Of a stretch of DNA of 59,291 bases, positions 26,799 through 36,091 are shown one piece after another. Source of the stretch: Micrococcaceae bacterium (GTDB lineage Bacteria > Actinomycetota > Actinomycetes > Actinomycetales > Micrococcaceae). Both the position numbers and the translations under genes were made by a program. How positions within the stretch are numbered: position 1 is the stretch's first letter; the number at the start of each line of letters is the position of its first letter. The stretch is from the NCBI GenBank assembly GCA_013393415.1, contig JABXHI010000043.1:1-59291 (forward strand). Reading direction: 5' to 3'. The notes under the pieces were generated by a model. The model was not told the origin of the DNA. It did no database searches and worked only from the letters and a program-made list of their open reading frames with translations.

Positions 26799-29147
26799 TT
26801 AGGCTTGCTTGCGACGATGCAGCATGATGGCGCCGGTTCCTAAACCAAGGAGGGCGAGTGCACCTACCACTAAGATTGTGGTCGAGCCTGCACCGGTGTT
26901 TGCGAGTCGATCACCAAAGCTCGTGGCTTGGGTGTCCTCATCGGCCGTTCCAGCACCGTCTCCTGAATCATCACTTGATCCGGCAGTATCGGTGTCGTTT
27001 CCGGTTCCGTTATCGTCGACGTCGCCTACTGGGTCAACAGAAGGAGCATTCGTAGGGCTGTCAGTTGGCTCACCCGTCGGCTCATCGGTCGGTTCATTGG
27101 TCGGATCCGGTTCGGGCTGTGGCTCGTCGGTTGGCTCAGGTTCATCAGTTGGCTCGGGGTCGGGCTCTTCCGGAGCGTCTTCGACCGTCATGGTGAAGCT
27201 CATCTGCTGCTCGCGGCCAAATTGGTCGGTCGCGGTCACCGTGACGGGATAATCGCCGGCAGCCTCAGGGATTCCGGTGATTTCACGGGCATCCGGTACA
27301 CCAACCAAGCCCGCTGGCAGTTCTGAGAATTCGACGTTGGCGTCTTCATCGTTGACTGCCACCGTGATTGGTTCGATCTCAGTGCCGGCGGTCACCGTCA
27401 CGTCCGCTTGCTGATCGATCACAAGATCCTGCTCTGGCTGTGGGTCCGGTGTCGGTTCGGTCGGTGGGTCCGTTGGTTCCGGTGTCTCTTCGCCTTCCGG
27501 CGGTTCGGTCACGGATTCAGAGTCCTCGCCAATGCGGACCTGATCCGTCATCAGCGTCGTGCCGCGCGAGCTCAAGGACAACGGTGCGGTGTACTCATCG
27601 GTTGACTCAATGTAACGACCTTCGGGGTCATAACCGGTGGCACCGATTGCATCGAGCTTCGGTGAGTAGGTGTTGACCTTCACCTCACCGGCGTCGATAT
27701 CGAATTGCAGCAGGCGCATGAACCCGGTGTTGCGCTCGCCGCCAACCTCGTAGTTCTGGTAATCCCCGAGCATCTCGAAGACCGGTCCGCCGTCACCATT
27801 GAAGTTCTGGTTCCAGGTGGTGCCGTGATAATGCCCGGAAGAGACCATCACCAGGTTGTCGTTTTCTTCCACGACCTGGCTGCGCAGCAGGTGGCCGTTG
27901 TCGCCGTACCCGATATTGCCAATCGCCTTGGACGCGTCAGCGTTGCTTGAGGCTCGCAGGTAGGCGTGGGTAAACAGGAATGCATCCCGGTCTGGGAATG
28001 CCTGCAGGACGTCGTTGGCCCAATTGCGCTGTGCGGTGTTGTGACCGTAGGGCAGATATACGGCAATGAACTCGTGACCTTCGACCTCGAAGAGATCATA
28101 GTGCGCCGAGTTGTCGCCTTCTTCCCACGGGCCGCCATAAGATGCGTTGTCCCAGTTCGCGGCTGCTTCCTCATATCGTTCGGCGGGGAAGTAGTCGTTG
28201 AACATGTCGTTGCCAAACGTGCCCCAGCCGTTGTCATGGTTGCCGGGGATGATGCCGTTGGGGATGCCTGCGTCATCGATGATGGACTGCATTTCGGATG
28301 CGAATTCGAACTCTTCGCGGGCCTGTGCTTCTGGGTGGTGGGGCAGCATCCAGTTTTCGATGATGTCACCGGTATGGGCGACATACGAGATCTTGCGGGA
28401 ATCTTCGTTGTCCACGATCCAGTCCATTTGCGCACGGTAGGCCTCGGCAAAGCGTTCTTGCCCAACAGCATCCAGGTCAGGATCAACGGCACCTTCCGAC
28501 AGGAACTGGGTGTCGGTGACGTGTGCGATGGAAAAGTCGTAGTCGGCTGGATCAGCGAATTCGTTGGTCACACCGAATTCATCCGGCGCCCATTCCTCGG
28601 TCCGCGCCATGTGCCCGTCTTCACCCGTCACCGCAAGGTGGGTCTGACCGGTCTCGTTGGCATAGTCTTCGGAGAGGTAAGCTTCCAGCACGGTGTTTTC
28701 TGGGGCAGCACCGGATTCGGTGCGCAGCTGATCCCACGCGCCGGTCTCATAGTTCCAAGCCAGCAAGGTGACCTCGCGCGATGGGTCGACGACACCGGTC
28801 CATGAGACCGGAGCAAATTCCCCGGGATGCTCGAGTTCAAACGCCTGATAGGGCGACTCGGTTGGGCCAATGTTTTCTGAGTCCCACGTCTGGTCATCAA
28901 CCGCAGCGATCGCAGAGTCCGCGGTAGTAAACTCCATGGTGTCGGGACTGCCCAGCTCATCGGTGAATCTGCCCTGTGCGGATGCGGTAGCTTCAGCTGC
29001 AGCAGCCTGAGGTGCCGGCACAATGACCGACCCGAGGCCCGTCAGCCCCAACGATACGGCGACGACGCTGAGGAAAGCGGTTGGACGATGAAAAGTTCTC
29101 TGACAACACGTGCCAGTCTCAACAGAATTTTTACACATGGACTCCAC
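26799..29147 (-). CDS. Cell-wall-anchored metallophosphoesterase
   Basis: A 782-residue surface protein. A signal peptide ends near residue 50 (PQAAAAEA). The calcineurin-like phosphoesterase domain (about residues 200-490) shows HVTDTQF, HTGDIIEN, GNHDNGWG, FTHAYLR and SGHYHG. It is followed by a Ca/Ig-like beta domain (VTVTAGTEIEPITVAV), an acidic Pro/Thr/Glu-repeat stalk and a sortase signal LANTG (748-752), hydrophobic helix and RRK tail. It likely hydrolyses phosphate esters outside the cell. No sortase gene is in view. Start chosen at the first ATG; the predicted signal peptide would also allow a shorter start. Confidence 0.88.
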   Translation of the reverse strand: MESMCKNSVETGTCCQRTFHRPTAFLSVVAVSLGLTGLGSVIVPAPQAAAAEATASAQGRFTDELGSPDTMEFTTADSAIAAVDDQTWDSENIGPTESPYQAFELEHPGEFAPVSWTGVVDPSREVTLLAWNYETGAWDQLRTESGAAPENTVLEAYLSEDYANETGQTHLAVTGEDGHMARTEEWAPDEFGVTNEFADPADYDFSIAHVTDTQFLSEGAVDPDLDAVGQERFAEAYRAQMDWIVDNEDSRKISYVAHTGDIIENWMLPHHPEAQAREEFEFASEMQSIIDDAGIPNGIIPGNHDNGWGTFGNDMFNDYFPAERYEEAAANWDNASYGGPWEEGDNSAHYDLFEVEGHEFIAVYLPYGHNTAQRNWANDVLQAFPDRDAFLFTHAYLRASSNADASKAIGNIGYGDNGHLLRSQVVEENDNLVMVSSGHYHGTTWNQNFNGDGGPVFEMLGDYQNYEVGGERNTGFMRLLQFDIDAGEVKVNTYSPKLDAIGATGYDPEGRYIESTDEYTAPLSLSSRGTTLMTDQVRIGEDSESVTEPPEGEETPEPTDPPTEPTPDPQPEQDLVIDQQADVTVTAGTEIEPITVAVNDEDANVEFSELPAGLVGVPDAREITGIPEAAGDYPVTVTATDQFGREQQMSFTMTVEDAPEEPDPEPTDEPEPTDEPQPEPDPTNEPTDEPTGEPTDSPTNAPSVDPVGDVDDNGTGNDTDTAGSSDDSGDGAGTADEDTQATSFGDRLANTGAGSTTILVVGALALLGLGTGAIMLHRRKQA

Positions 29148-29329
29148 TGTGGAGTGCAGATATACGTTGGACTAACGACGACAAATCGTGTGGCTAACCA
29201 TTGAGTGAATGTTCAGGAAACGAGCACCGCACAGTGCACAGTACGTACTGGACCCGTCGTCGACGCGGCTAACGCGCTTGGCGGGCCTCACGGATTTCGT
29301 GGCCGGGAACAGCTTGTTAGACTCCGGCC

Positions 29330-31012
29330 ATGACTTCCCTCGCCAACAAGCTGCAACAACTCGACGGTTCCGGCTACGGAGGATACAAACGGATCGCCGG
29401 GACACACCGACTCAACGATAACCTCGAACTGTCGGTCGACCGTGTGCAATCCGATCCGTTTGCACCACCCTCGCTCGTCCAAGCCCGCGTCCCATTGGCG
29501 GCCACCGGCATCGACCCGGGGCTGCTGGAAGGTGTTGGAGCTGTTGCGGTCAGCGATTACCTCACCCGGCGTGTGCATGAGACGATCCGTGCACACGCAC
29601 CGGGTGGCGGCAAAAGCTCTGGCGCGCTGAGCATCGATACTCCAGGACAGCAGGTGCTCGAACGCACCTCGGTGGTATTCACGCAGCAGGCCCCACAGGT
29701 CGTGGTGCGGTTGGAAGCAGCCCTGCCCGCTCAGGGACGACGCATCCGAGGTCGGGCCGCACGCACCCTACTTACCGAAGCCCTGCCGCAGGTCATCGAC
29801 CGGGCACTGTTGAACACCGATCATGCCGCGCTGGAAACCGCTGTTGTATTAATGCGCGACCAAACACGGTTGCGCAAGCTCTTGGTCGAACACGACTTGG
29901 TCGGCTTCATCGCCGACGGTGCCGTACTGCCTCGTGCCGCGGGCAATTCTGATCTGCCAGCAGACCAGGCCGTGCCATTTGCGTCGCCCGCATCGCTCCA
30001 GCGCAGTTTCACTTTGGATTCGGGAGTCGAAGTCACCGGTATGGCACTCCCCCGCGGCGTGAGCCTGATCATTGGTGGGGGTTACCACGGTAAATCCACT
30101 GTGTTGCGAGCGCTGGAACGTGGCGTGTATAACCATATTGGTGGTGACGGTCGCGAATTTGCTGTCACGGTGGATGACGCGGTGGCGTTGCGAGCCGAGG
30201 ATGGGCGCAGCGTGGCCGATGTGGATATTTCGACGTTCATTGGTGACCTGCCCGGTGGTAGCGATACGTCTCGCTTTTCAACCACCAATGCGTCAGGTTC
30301 GACGTCGCAGGCTGCCGGGCTCGTCGAATCGCTCGAGGCCGGAGCTACCACGCTACTCATTGACGAAGACACCTCGGCCACGAACTTCATGATCCGCGAT
30401 GATCGGATGCGCCAGCTGGTCCCCGGGGATAAGGAACCGATCACTCCGTTGCTGGACCGTATTCGGGCACTGTGGGAGGATCAGGGCGTGTCCACCGTGT
30501 TGGTGGCCGGTGGCTCGGGCGCATTTATCGATGTAGCTGACCGTGTGCTGCTGTTAGACCACTACCGTGTGTCTGATGTCAGCGAAGATGCTCGCGACCT
30601 CGCCGAACCGATTGCCACACAAGAGGCATTTCCTGCACCCCAACACCGCGTACTGCAGGGCTTGGAGCCCAAGGACTCAGGCAAACACCGTGGGGGCAAA
30701 AAGTCGTGGCAGGCCAAAGGCTTGCAATCGCTGCGTCATTCCAGTGGCACCATCGACCTATCTGCCGTACAACAGCTGGTCGATCCTTCACAAACCAACA
30801 GCATTGCCGCCATCCTGAAAGAGCTGGAACAACGCACCGGTACCAACCAGACGCTAGACGAGTTGGTCACCGAGCTGTTCCAGCAGATCAACGCCGACGG
30901 TGTAGAGACCATCTCCCCGCACCGGGGCCACCCCGGCCGGTTAGCTCGCCCCCGCCCACAAGAAGTATTCGCAGCCATCAACCGCAATCGCAGTCTCCGG
31001 GTGCACCGGTAA
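29330..31012 (+). CDS. Predicted ATPase of the ABC class (PF09818)
   Basis: A 560-residue cytosolic protein of the family formerly DUF2791-like 'predicted ATPase of the ABC class'. The P-loop GGGYHGKST is near residue 248 and Walker B appears as TTLLIDEDTSATNFMIRD; VLVAGGSGAFIDVADRVLLL is conserved near residue 390. There is no membrane partner, so transport is unlikely. The family is widespread with no established function; some members are linked to RNA or nucleotide metabolism by context. It precedes a methyltransferase gene by 36 bases and may be co-transcribed. Confidence 0.85.
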   Translation: MTSLANKLQQLDGSGYGGYKRIAGTHRLNDNLELSVDRVQSDPFAPPSLVQARVPLAATGIDPGLLEGVGAVAVSDYLTRRVHETIRAHAPGGGKSSGALSIDTPGQQVLERTSVVFTQQAPQVVVRLEAALPAQGRRIRGRAARTLLTEALPQVIDRALLNTDHAALETAVVLMRDQTRLRKLLVEHDLVGFIADGAVLPRAAGNSDLPADQAVPFASPASLQRSFTLDSGVEVTGMALPRGVSLIIGGGYHGKSTVLRALERGVYNHIGGDGREFAVTVDDAVALRAEDGRSVADVDISTFIGDLPGGSDTSRFSTTNASGSTSQAAGLVESLEAGATTLLIDEDTSATNFMIRDDRMRQLVPGDKEPITPLLDRIRALWEDQGVSTVLVAGGSGAFIDVADRVLLLDHYRVSDVSEDARDLAEPIATQEAFPAPQHRVLQGLEPKDSGKHRGGKKSWQAKGLQSLRHSSGTIDLSAVQQLVDPSQTNSIAAILKELEQRTGTNQTLDELVTELFQQINADGVETISPHRGHPGRLARPRPQEVFAAINRNRSLRVHR

Positions 31013-31048
31013 GGTGGATCGGTGAACAGCTTTCGAGAAAGAGTTTCC

Positions 31049-31678
31049 ATGCACGAGCATTCCACCGCTAAGAGTCTCACATTTCAGGGGTTGAGCATCG
31101 CCTACGATCAGCAGGTGCTTGAACCAAGACCGTGGACCGAAGCACAATCTGGCTGGGCTGCCAAACTGCTCGGCGATGCGCCTGCGGGACCGGTCCTCGA
31201 GCTGTGTGCCGGGGTGGGGCACATTGGGTTGGGCGCTGTGCACAATTCTTCTCGACACCTGGTGATGGTTGACTTCAATCCAGTAGCACAACGGTTCGCA
31301 CAAGAAAACGCGGCAGCCAACGGCCTCAATGCCCGCGTCGAGTTCCGGCTGGCGCAAATGGAAGATGCACTGGGCGCCAGCGAACGCTTTGCGCTGATTA
31401 TTGCGGATCCACCGTGGGTGCGCAGCTGCGACACGGCACAATTTCCCGCCGATCCGGTGCTTGCCATCGACGGCGGCGATGACGGGCTTGACCTGGCACG
31501 AACGTGTGTCGAACTCATCGACCGTCACCTTGCCGAGCGCGGCTCCGCACTGTTGCAGCTGGGCAACACGACCCAGGTCGAGCGGATCGCCGACTACGTC
31601 CGCCAGCTGCCCGGCGGGCTCGAGGTTCAGGACACTCGGAGCTTTGACGACGGAGTCATCGTGCACCTAGCCCGATGA
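31049..31678 (+). CDS. Class I methyltransferase (MTS-like)
   Basis: A 209-residue methyltransferase. Motif I is LELCAGVGHIGL and motif IV is ADPPWV, an [D/N]PPW/Y/F type motif that marks N-methylation of nucleic-acid bases or protein amides. A GTG at 31022 is in frame, but the ATG at 31049 has GAAAGAG at good spacing. The 3' end overlaps the convergent CDGSH gene by 12 bases. The target (rRNA, tRNA or protein glutamine) is undetermined. Confidence 0.82.
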   Translation: MHEHSTAKSLTFQGLSIAYDQQVLEPRPWTEAQSGWAAKLLGDAPAGPVLELCAGVGHIGLGAVHNSSRHLVMVDFNPVAQRFAQENAAANGLNARVEFRLAQMEDALGASERFALIIADPPWVRSCDTAQFPADPVLAIDGGDDGLDLARTCVELIDRHLAERGSALLQLGNTTQVERIADYVRQLPGGLEVQDTRSFDDGVIVHLAR

Positions 31679-31891
31679 CGGACCCTCGGAGCGCTTGCGT
31701 AAGAACTTGTGGGTGCCATCGCACCAGGGTTTGATTTGCGATTTGCCGCACCGGCACACTGCACTGACCGGACGCGTCGTCTCGTGTTCGATGCCGTCTT
31801 CGTCTTGGACGACATGGTCCCCGCGCAGCAGCATCGGCCCGCCGGGACACAGAATAATATCCGGGTGATCCGAGTTCGATGCATCACTCAT
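31667..31891 (-). CDS. CDGSH iron-sulfur domain protein
   Basis: A 74-residue protein with one CDGSH-type [2Fe-2S] site: CRCGKSQIKPWCDGTHK supplies the Cys46, Cys48, Cys57, His61 ligand set. The start ATG overlaps the stop of the upstream redox gene as ATGA, so the two are coupled and probably form one function. CDGSH proteins transfer electrons or clusters and sense redox state. The 3' end overlaps the convergent methyltransferase gene by 12 bases. Confidence 0.92.
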   Translation of the reverse strand: MSDASNSDHPDIILCPGGPMLLRGDHVVQDEDGIEHETTRPVSAVCRCGKSQIKPWCDGTHKFLRKRSEGPSSG

Positions 31892-32829
31892 GGCGCCCAC
31901 TCTCGTAGCATACGTGCGGCATACCGGTCTTCAAGATCCATACTGGTCCATGCCCCAAAGTAGACGTCATCGTGGAGTTCCGGTGCCTCCTCAAGCAGTG
32001 CCCCACAGACGGTGCGCACCGCCAATTGTTCGTGGACCGCATCGGCTTCGACGTGTTCGGTGTAGTACTCGATCATTTCGGCCGGGAACTCGAGCCGGTT
32101 TAATCCGTGGGCAATTTTGCGCGACGGGGTCGAACTCGTGGCTTCAAAAGCGGCCAAGAAACCTAACGACGCGGCCCGGAGTCGACGGTTCAGCCCGAAG
32201 AGCGACATCGCATTGTTTTGTTCTAATACTTCCAACGGCGCGTCATCAATATAGACACCGTAGGAGGATTCCAGGCCGCTTGCCGCCATTCCGCGAGCAA
32301 ACATCGTGGCGTGTAATCGGTTCGGATCGCCGGCACCATATTCGTCGTACTGTAACTCCATCACGGCCGCCTTCACAGGATCGGGCACCCGTGGAATCAC
32401 CCAGGTGGTGTGGTCGGATTCTTTCAAATGATAAATCGACTTGTGGCGCAAAAACTCGTGCACCTGCTCTGTAGTGGCCGATCGGTGCATATATGCTGCC
32501 AGTGACGGACCATCATGGTCGGCCACGAAGGAGAAAAACGTCTCGGAGAAGTCACCAGGCTCGGGAACCTGTGGGGTGCGAGCGCGAAGGGTTTGTTCAA
32601 AGTCCTGCTCCAAGCGACGCCGCACTGCAATCAGGTACGGATCCCACTCCAGGTCGTCTGACACATCATCGAAGCCGCCGTGGTGCTGTTCATACATGAC
32701 CCACAGCGCCAATTGTGCGTCTTGTACGCTCTCGGGCTCCGGGGCGTTGTCAAGCTGGGCGGTGGTGCCATGACGCAATGCTTCCAGCACTCGTTCGCTC
32801 AGCGTTCCGCGTGCAGTAGGGCTCAACAT
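31888..32829 (-). CDS. Iron-containing redox enzyme family protein (haem-oxygenase-like fold)
   Basis: A 313-residue all-helical protein of the Haem_oxygenas_2 group (PF14518), a diiron oxygenase-like fold. Family landmarks include LALWVMYEQHHGGFDDV, EFLRHKSIYHLKESDHTTW and EMIEYYTEHVEADAVHEQ, with His and Glu residues suited to a metal pair. It is coupled to the CDGSH gene by a four-base overlap; this pairing recurs in actinobacteria. The substrate is unknown. It is divergent from the isoaspartyl methyltransferase gene. Confidence 0.85.
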   Translation of the reverse strand: MLSPTARGTLSERVLEALRHGTTAQLDNAPEPESVQDAQLALWVMYEQHHGGFDDVSDDLEWDPYLIAVRRRLEQDFEQTLRARTPQVPEPGDFSETFFSFVADHDGPSLAAYMHRSATTEQVHEFLRHKSIYHLKESDHTTWVIPRVPDPVKAAVMELQYDEYGAGDPNRLHATMFARGMAASGLESSYGVYIDDAPLEVLEQNNAMSLFGLNRRLRAASLGFLAAFEATSSTPSRKIAHGLNRLEFPAEMIEYYTEHVEADAVHEQLAVRTVCGALLEEAPELHDDVYFGAWTSMDLEDRYAARMLREWAP

Positions 32830-32970
32830 GTCTAGGGTCTCCTCATCGCGGGGTAGCCTGGCTCAAGCTTCCAGTAAATCCAGCCCACCTGAACCATGTC
32901 AAGGCTTCATGCAGGCGGCGCGTAGAATGAGCAGGACATACCCCGAGCGTGAGGTAGGTGAAGACAGCAT

Positions 32971-33591
32971 ATGCCATGCCACGATTGGGAGGATATCGTC
33001 TCCTCGGGCGCATCCGGTCATGGCGCTGATGCCGTCCTAGAAGCCATGCGACGGCGAGAGCGCGAAGATTTTCTCCCCGAGACTCAACGCGACCGCGCTG
33101 GATTGAACCGACCGATCCAAATTGGCCACGGCCAAACGAACTCGCAGCCCAGCACAGTGGCCGATATGTTGCGTCTGCTGGACGTGCGTCCCGGACAGCG
33201 TGTCCTCGATGTCGGCGCCGGCTCTGGCTGGTCGACTGCCATCCTGGGCGACCTGGTGTCCGAAACCGGCACGGTGCTCGGCCTCGAAATCATCCCTGAA
33301 CTCGCCGAGACCACCCACGAGGTCCTAGAGCACCACGACATGCCATGGATCAGTATAGAAACAGCGCAACGCGGTGTCTTAGGGGCACCGGAGAGAGCCC
33401 CCTTCGACCGTATACTGGTCTCCGCGGAACCTGCCCACTTGCCCCACGAACTCGTCGAACAGCTCGCCCCACACGGCATCATGGTCATTACCGTTGCCGG
33501 TCAGATGCTGAGGGTTATCCGCCACAGCGAAGATGCCGACGACGTCGAAGTGACCCAGCATGGTTCGTACAGGTTCGTGGAGCTGATCTGA
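32971..33591 (+). CDS. Protein-L-isoaspartate O-methyltransferase family protein
   Basis: A 206-residue methyltransferase of the PIMT family (PF01135), which methylates abnormal isoaspartyl residues for repair. IGHGQTNSQPSTVADML is the substrate-side motif, and motif I is VLDVGAGSGWSTAIL (78-92); FDRILVSAEPAHLP and LVEQLAPHGIMVI complete the fold. ATG is preceded by AGGTAGGTGAAG. It is followed closely by the AlkB gene, so the two damage-repair genes probably form an operon. Confidence 0.9.
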   Translation: MPCHDWEDIVSSGASGHGADAVLEAMRRREREDFLPETQRDRAGLNRPIQIGHGQTNSQPSTVADMLRLLDVRPGQRVLDVGAGSGWSTAILGDLVSETGTVLGLEIIPELAETTHEVLEHHDMPWISIETAQRGVLGAPERAPFDRILVSAEPAHLPHELVEQLAPHGIMVITVAGQMLRVIRHSEDADDVEVTQHGSYRFVELI

Positions 33592-33618
33592 GCAATGTCT
33601 GGTCGGAAGCAAGCTGCC

Positions 33619-34290
33619 ATGAACCCATTATTCGGCGATGACATGGTGGAAAGGCCAGCCGTCGAGTTGCCCGAGGGCGCCCACCATGTGCCGGGGTGGC
33701 TGACGTTAGAACAGCAACGCTGGCTTGTCGACCGGTTCCACCAGTGGCGGCAAGGGCCGGTGCCCATCCGCTCTGCAAAGATCGGCGCGCATGAAATGAG
33801 CGTGCGCACCGTGTGCCTGGGTTGGCATTGGCGTCCCTATCAATACACGCGCGATGCCGTTGATGTAAACGGCAATCGGGTGCTCGACTTTCCGGACTGG
33901 ATGGTCCGGTTGGGGCGCAAGGCGCTGGTGGCTGCCACCGGCGATCCACACGCCGGCGATGAGTACACCCCGGATGCCGCCCTGGTGAATTACTACGATG
34001 AGACCGCGAAAATGGGGATGCACCAAGATAAAGACGAACGCTCGATGGCACCGGTGGTCTCGTTGTCGATCGGCGATACCTGCCGTTTTCGGTTTGGCAA
34101 TACCCAACACCACAATAAGCCTTATCAGGACGTCGACCTCGTCTCGGGCGACCTGTTCGTCTTTGGTGGCCCGTCCCGGCTCGCGTACCACGGTGTGACG
34201 AAAGTGCATCCGGGCACCGCTCCCGAAGGCTGCGGTCTCGAGCACGGACGCATCAATATCACCATGCGGGTGACCGGTCTCAGCACTTGA
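33619..34290 (+). CDS. alkB: AlkB-family alpha-ketoglutarate-dependent dioxygenase
   Basis: A 223-residue Fe(II)/2-oxoglutarate dioxygenase that removes alkyl groups from DNA or RNA bases. The iron ligands are His135 and Asp137 (MHQDKDE) and His191 (AYHGV); RINITMR carries the arginines that bind 2-oxoglutarate. NYYDETAKMGMHQDKDE is diagnostic of the AlkB family. An upstream ATG at 33595 is in frame, but 33619 has GGAAG nine bases before it and matches the usual N-terminus (NPLF...). It lies 27 bases after the isoaspartyl methyltransferase gene. Confidence 0.92.
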   Translation: MNPLFGDDMVERPAVELPEGAHHVPGWLTLEQQRWLVDRFHQWRQGPVPIRSAKIGAHEMSVRTVCLGWHWRPYQYTRDAVDVNGNRVLDFPDWMVRLGRKALVAATGDPHAGDEYTPDAALVNYYDETAKMGMHQDKDERSMAPVVSLSIGDTCRFRFGNTQHHNKPYQDVDLVSGDLFVFGGPSRLAYHGVTKVHPGTAPEGCGLEHGRINITMRVTGLST

Positions 34291-34300
34291 CGCAGCACAC

Positions 34301-35026
34301 TTAGCCCCGTGGTTCTGGTCCGACGGGCGTGAAAATCCCGGGCAGCAACATGTCGTTATCGGCGGGGTCACCGGTTAACGCACGTGGCGCTGCCGTGGCA
34401 GTGGCTCGCGCCAGTTCGGAAAATCCGGCTAACCCGGCGGCACGAGCAATGTCTGCGGTGGCTTGTTCGGCGCTACTGCGGGTTCCAATGAGCCACGGGA
34501 GGCCCATGCGGCCAGCGTGCTCGCCTCGCTGGGGCAATGCAGTATTGCGCCGAGCCTCGGCTGGGCTCGGCCCAGCAAGCGATACGCCGCGTCGCGACCA
34601 CCACGCAGTGCGTACCGACGGCATCACTGGCAAGCCGGTGTGCTTGGCGAAACGACGGATGTTGCCGCTGATGGGCACGACGCTGCCGACCACAATCTGT
34701 TCAAAACGGATTGGGTAGGGTTTGAGCAACGGTGCCACGCTACCGATGAGCACACCGCCTTGACACACGATGAGTCGCTCGCCGGAGAGCATGGCGTAGA
34801 TGATTAGCCCGATCACCGCGAACAGGATGGTGGGTGCGATTGCCAGCAGTGCGGTCTCTGACGGATTGATGAAGGTGAGTCCACTGAATACGAGCCACAC
34901 GATAACAAAAGCCGTGACGGTCCCTGCGCCCGGTCGATCATGATGAATCGCGACGACATCACCGAGCCCGGCTCGTTGGGCGATACGGTGATAGGCCGCT
35001 CGAGTTTTAATCATGAGCCATGACAT
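34301..35026 (-). CDS. Hypothetical membrane protein
   Basis: A 241-residue protein with two hydrophobic segments near residues 37-60 and 62-82 and a long, mostly polar C-terminal half of about 150 residues. I recognise no domain. The region ERLIVCQGGVLIGSVAPLLKPYPI just after the second segment resembles PH-like membrane-associated folds only loosely. It lies 24 bases after the exonuclease-BRCT gene on the same strand, probably as the last gene of that transcription unit. Confidence 0.6.
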   Translation of the reverse strand: MSWLMIKTRAAYHRIAQRAGLGDVVAIHHDRPGAGTVTAFVIVWLVFSGLTFINPSETALLAIAPTILFAVIGLIIYAMLSGERLIVCQGGVLIGSVAPLLKPYPIRFEQIVVGSVVPISGNIRRFAKHTGLPVMPSVRTAWWSRRGVSLAGPSPAEARRNTALPQRGEHAGRMGLPWLIGTRSSAEQATADIARAAGLAGFSELARATATAAPRALTGDPADNDMLLPGIFTPVGPEPRG

Positions 35027-35050
35027 TACCAGGTGCCAAGAGTCAACGTC

Positions 35051-36091
35051 CTACATCGCGGTGGCGTGCGGCCAGTTCTCGTTGAGCATGCCGAGAAATT
35101 CTGGCTCGGTCACCAACACAATATCCTGACCTTGTGCACGACGCCGCACGACCTCTTGCATCTTGCGTTGCTGCAACCTGGGATTGTGTTCAAAATCGGC
35201 GAGTTCTTCGGGGCGGGTGCCATCACCGATAATGACCATGGTCGTGGTCGAACCGATACGTGATTGCGTCTGCGCGCCATACGCTGCGGCCTTCTGCTTG
35301 GCCTCTTGACGTGAGATACCCAGCAGTCCGGTGAACACAACGTGATGGCCAAAGAGCGGGTGTTTAGAGTCGGCGAGCTCATTGGCGGGCGGATTGCTGC
35401 CTTCATTGGGCCAGCGAATCAGATCCGGTAGCTCATCGGCGGCAACACGGTGATTTGTGGCATCAAACATGCCGGGCATGGTCAACGCGTGACGGGTGGG
35501 ACGCGACAGCTCTGCCCCCACAGCACGGGCCACCAACACGCGGCGTTGCATCGCCGAAGTGTCCAAGAGCTCGTCGATAGATTGCGCTTCTCGACGCGCC
35601 GCGATATCCACGACGATGGCTGCAGCGGCTTTGGCATCTTCGAGCGCATTGTGATGATTCTTCAGCACGAATCCCGCTTCGGCCGCGGCTGAGGGCAGCG
35701 CGTGAGAGGCGAGCTGGTAGTGCTTACGCGATAGCGTCAGTGAGCAGGCAAACTCCATGTGCGGGATGGGCAGCTGGGAGACTTCGAGTCCGGATTCAAT
35801 CACTCCGATGTCAAAGCCGGCATTATGGGCGACCAGTACGTCGTCGCCAAGAAACTGGTGGAGTGTCTCGAAGTGCTCACCAAACGACGGTGCGGTAGCG
35901 ACATCGGCGGGAGTGATCCGGTGGATTGCCATATTGCGCGGGTCGAACCGGTCATATCCGGCGGGTGGCTGCAGCAAAGAGTAGTGGGTTTCGGCGATCG
36001 CCCCGTTGCGGATTTTCACCGCGCCGATGGCACACGCCGAACCGCGAAAACCGTTTGCTGTTTCGAAGTCGATAGCGGTGAAGTCGATCAC
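35051..36091 (-). CDS. DEDDh 3'-5' exonuclease with C-terminal BRCT domain
   Basis: A 346-residue protein. The DnaQ-like exonuclease domain has ExoI AIDFETAN (Asp8, Glu10), ExoII HNAGFDIGVIE and ExoIII HNALEDAKAAA with the histidine of DEDDh enzymes. A BRCT domain follows near residues 245-320 (LFGHHVVFTGLLGISRQEAK, GSTTTMVIIGDG). It may edit or process DNA ends, guided by the BRCT domain. It overlaps rdgB by four bases, which ties it to the nucleotide-quality genes upstream. Confidence 0.9.
   Translation of the reverse strand: MIDFTAIDFETANGFRGSACAIGAVKIRNGAIAETHYSLLQPPAGYDRFDPRNMAIHRITPADVATAPSFGEHFETLHQFLGDDVLVAHNAGFDIGVIESGLEVSQLPIPHMEFACSLTLSRKHYQLASHALPSAAAEAGFVLKNHHNALEDAKAAAAIVVDIAARREAQSIDELLDTSAMQRRVLVARAVGAELSRPTRHALTMPGMFDATNHRVAADELPDLIRWPNEGSNPPANELADSKHPLFGHHVVFTGLLGISRQEAKQKAAAYGAQTQSRIGSTTTMVIIGDGTRPEELADFEHNPRLQQRKMQEVVRRRAQGQDIVLVTEPEFLGMLNENWPHATAM

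Noticed and set aside
27040..27180. Short-repeat DNA resembling a CRISPR or microsatellite array
   Set aside because: It encodes the Pro/Thr/Glu stalk of the cell-wall phosphoesterase; repeats follow codons and there are no spacers.
27966..28805. A 279-residue plus-strand frame
   Set aside because: It lies antisense within the phosphoesterase domain and shows no family pattern.
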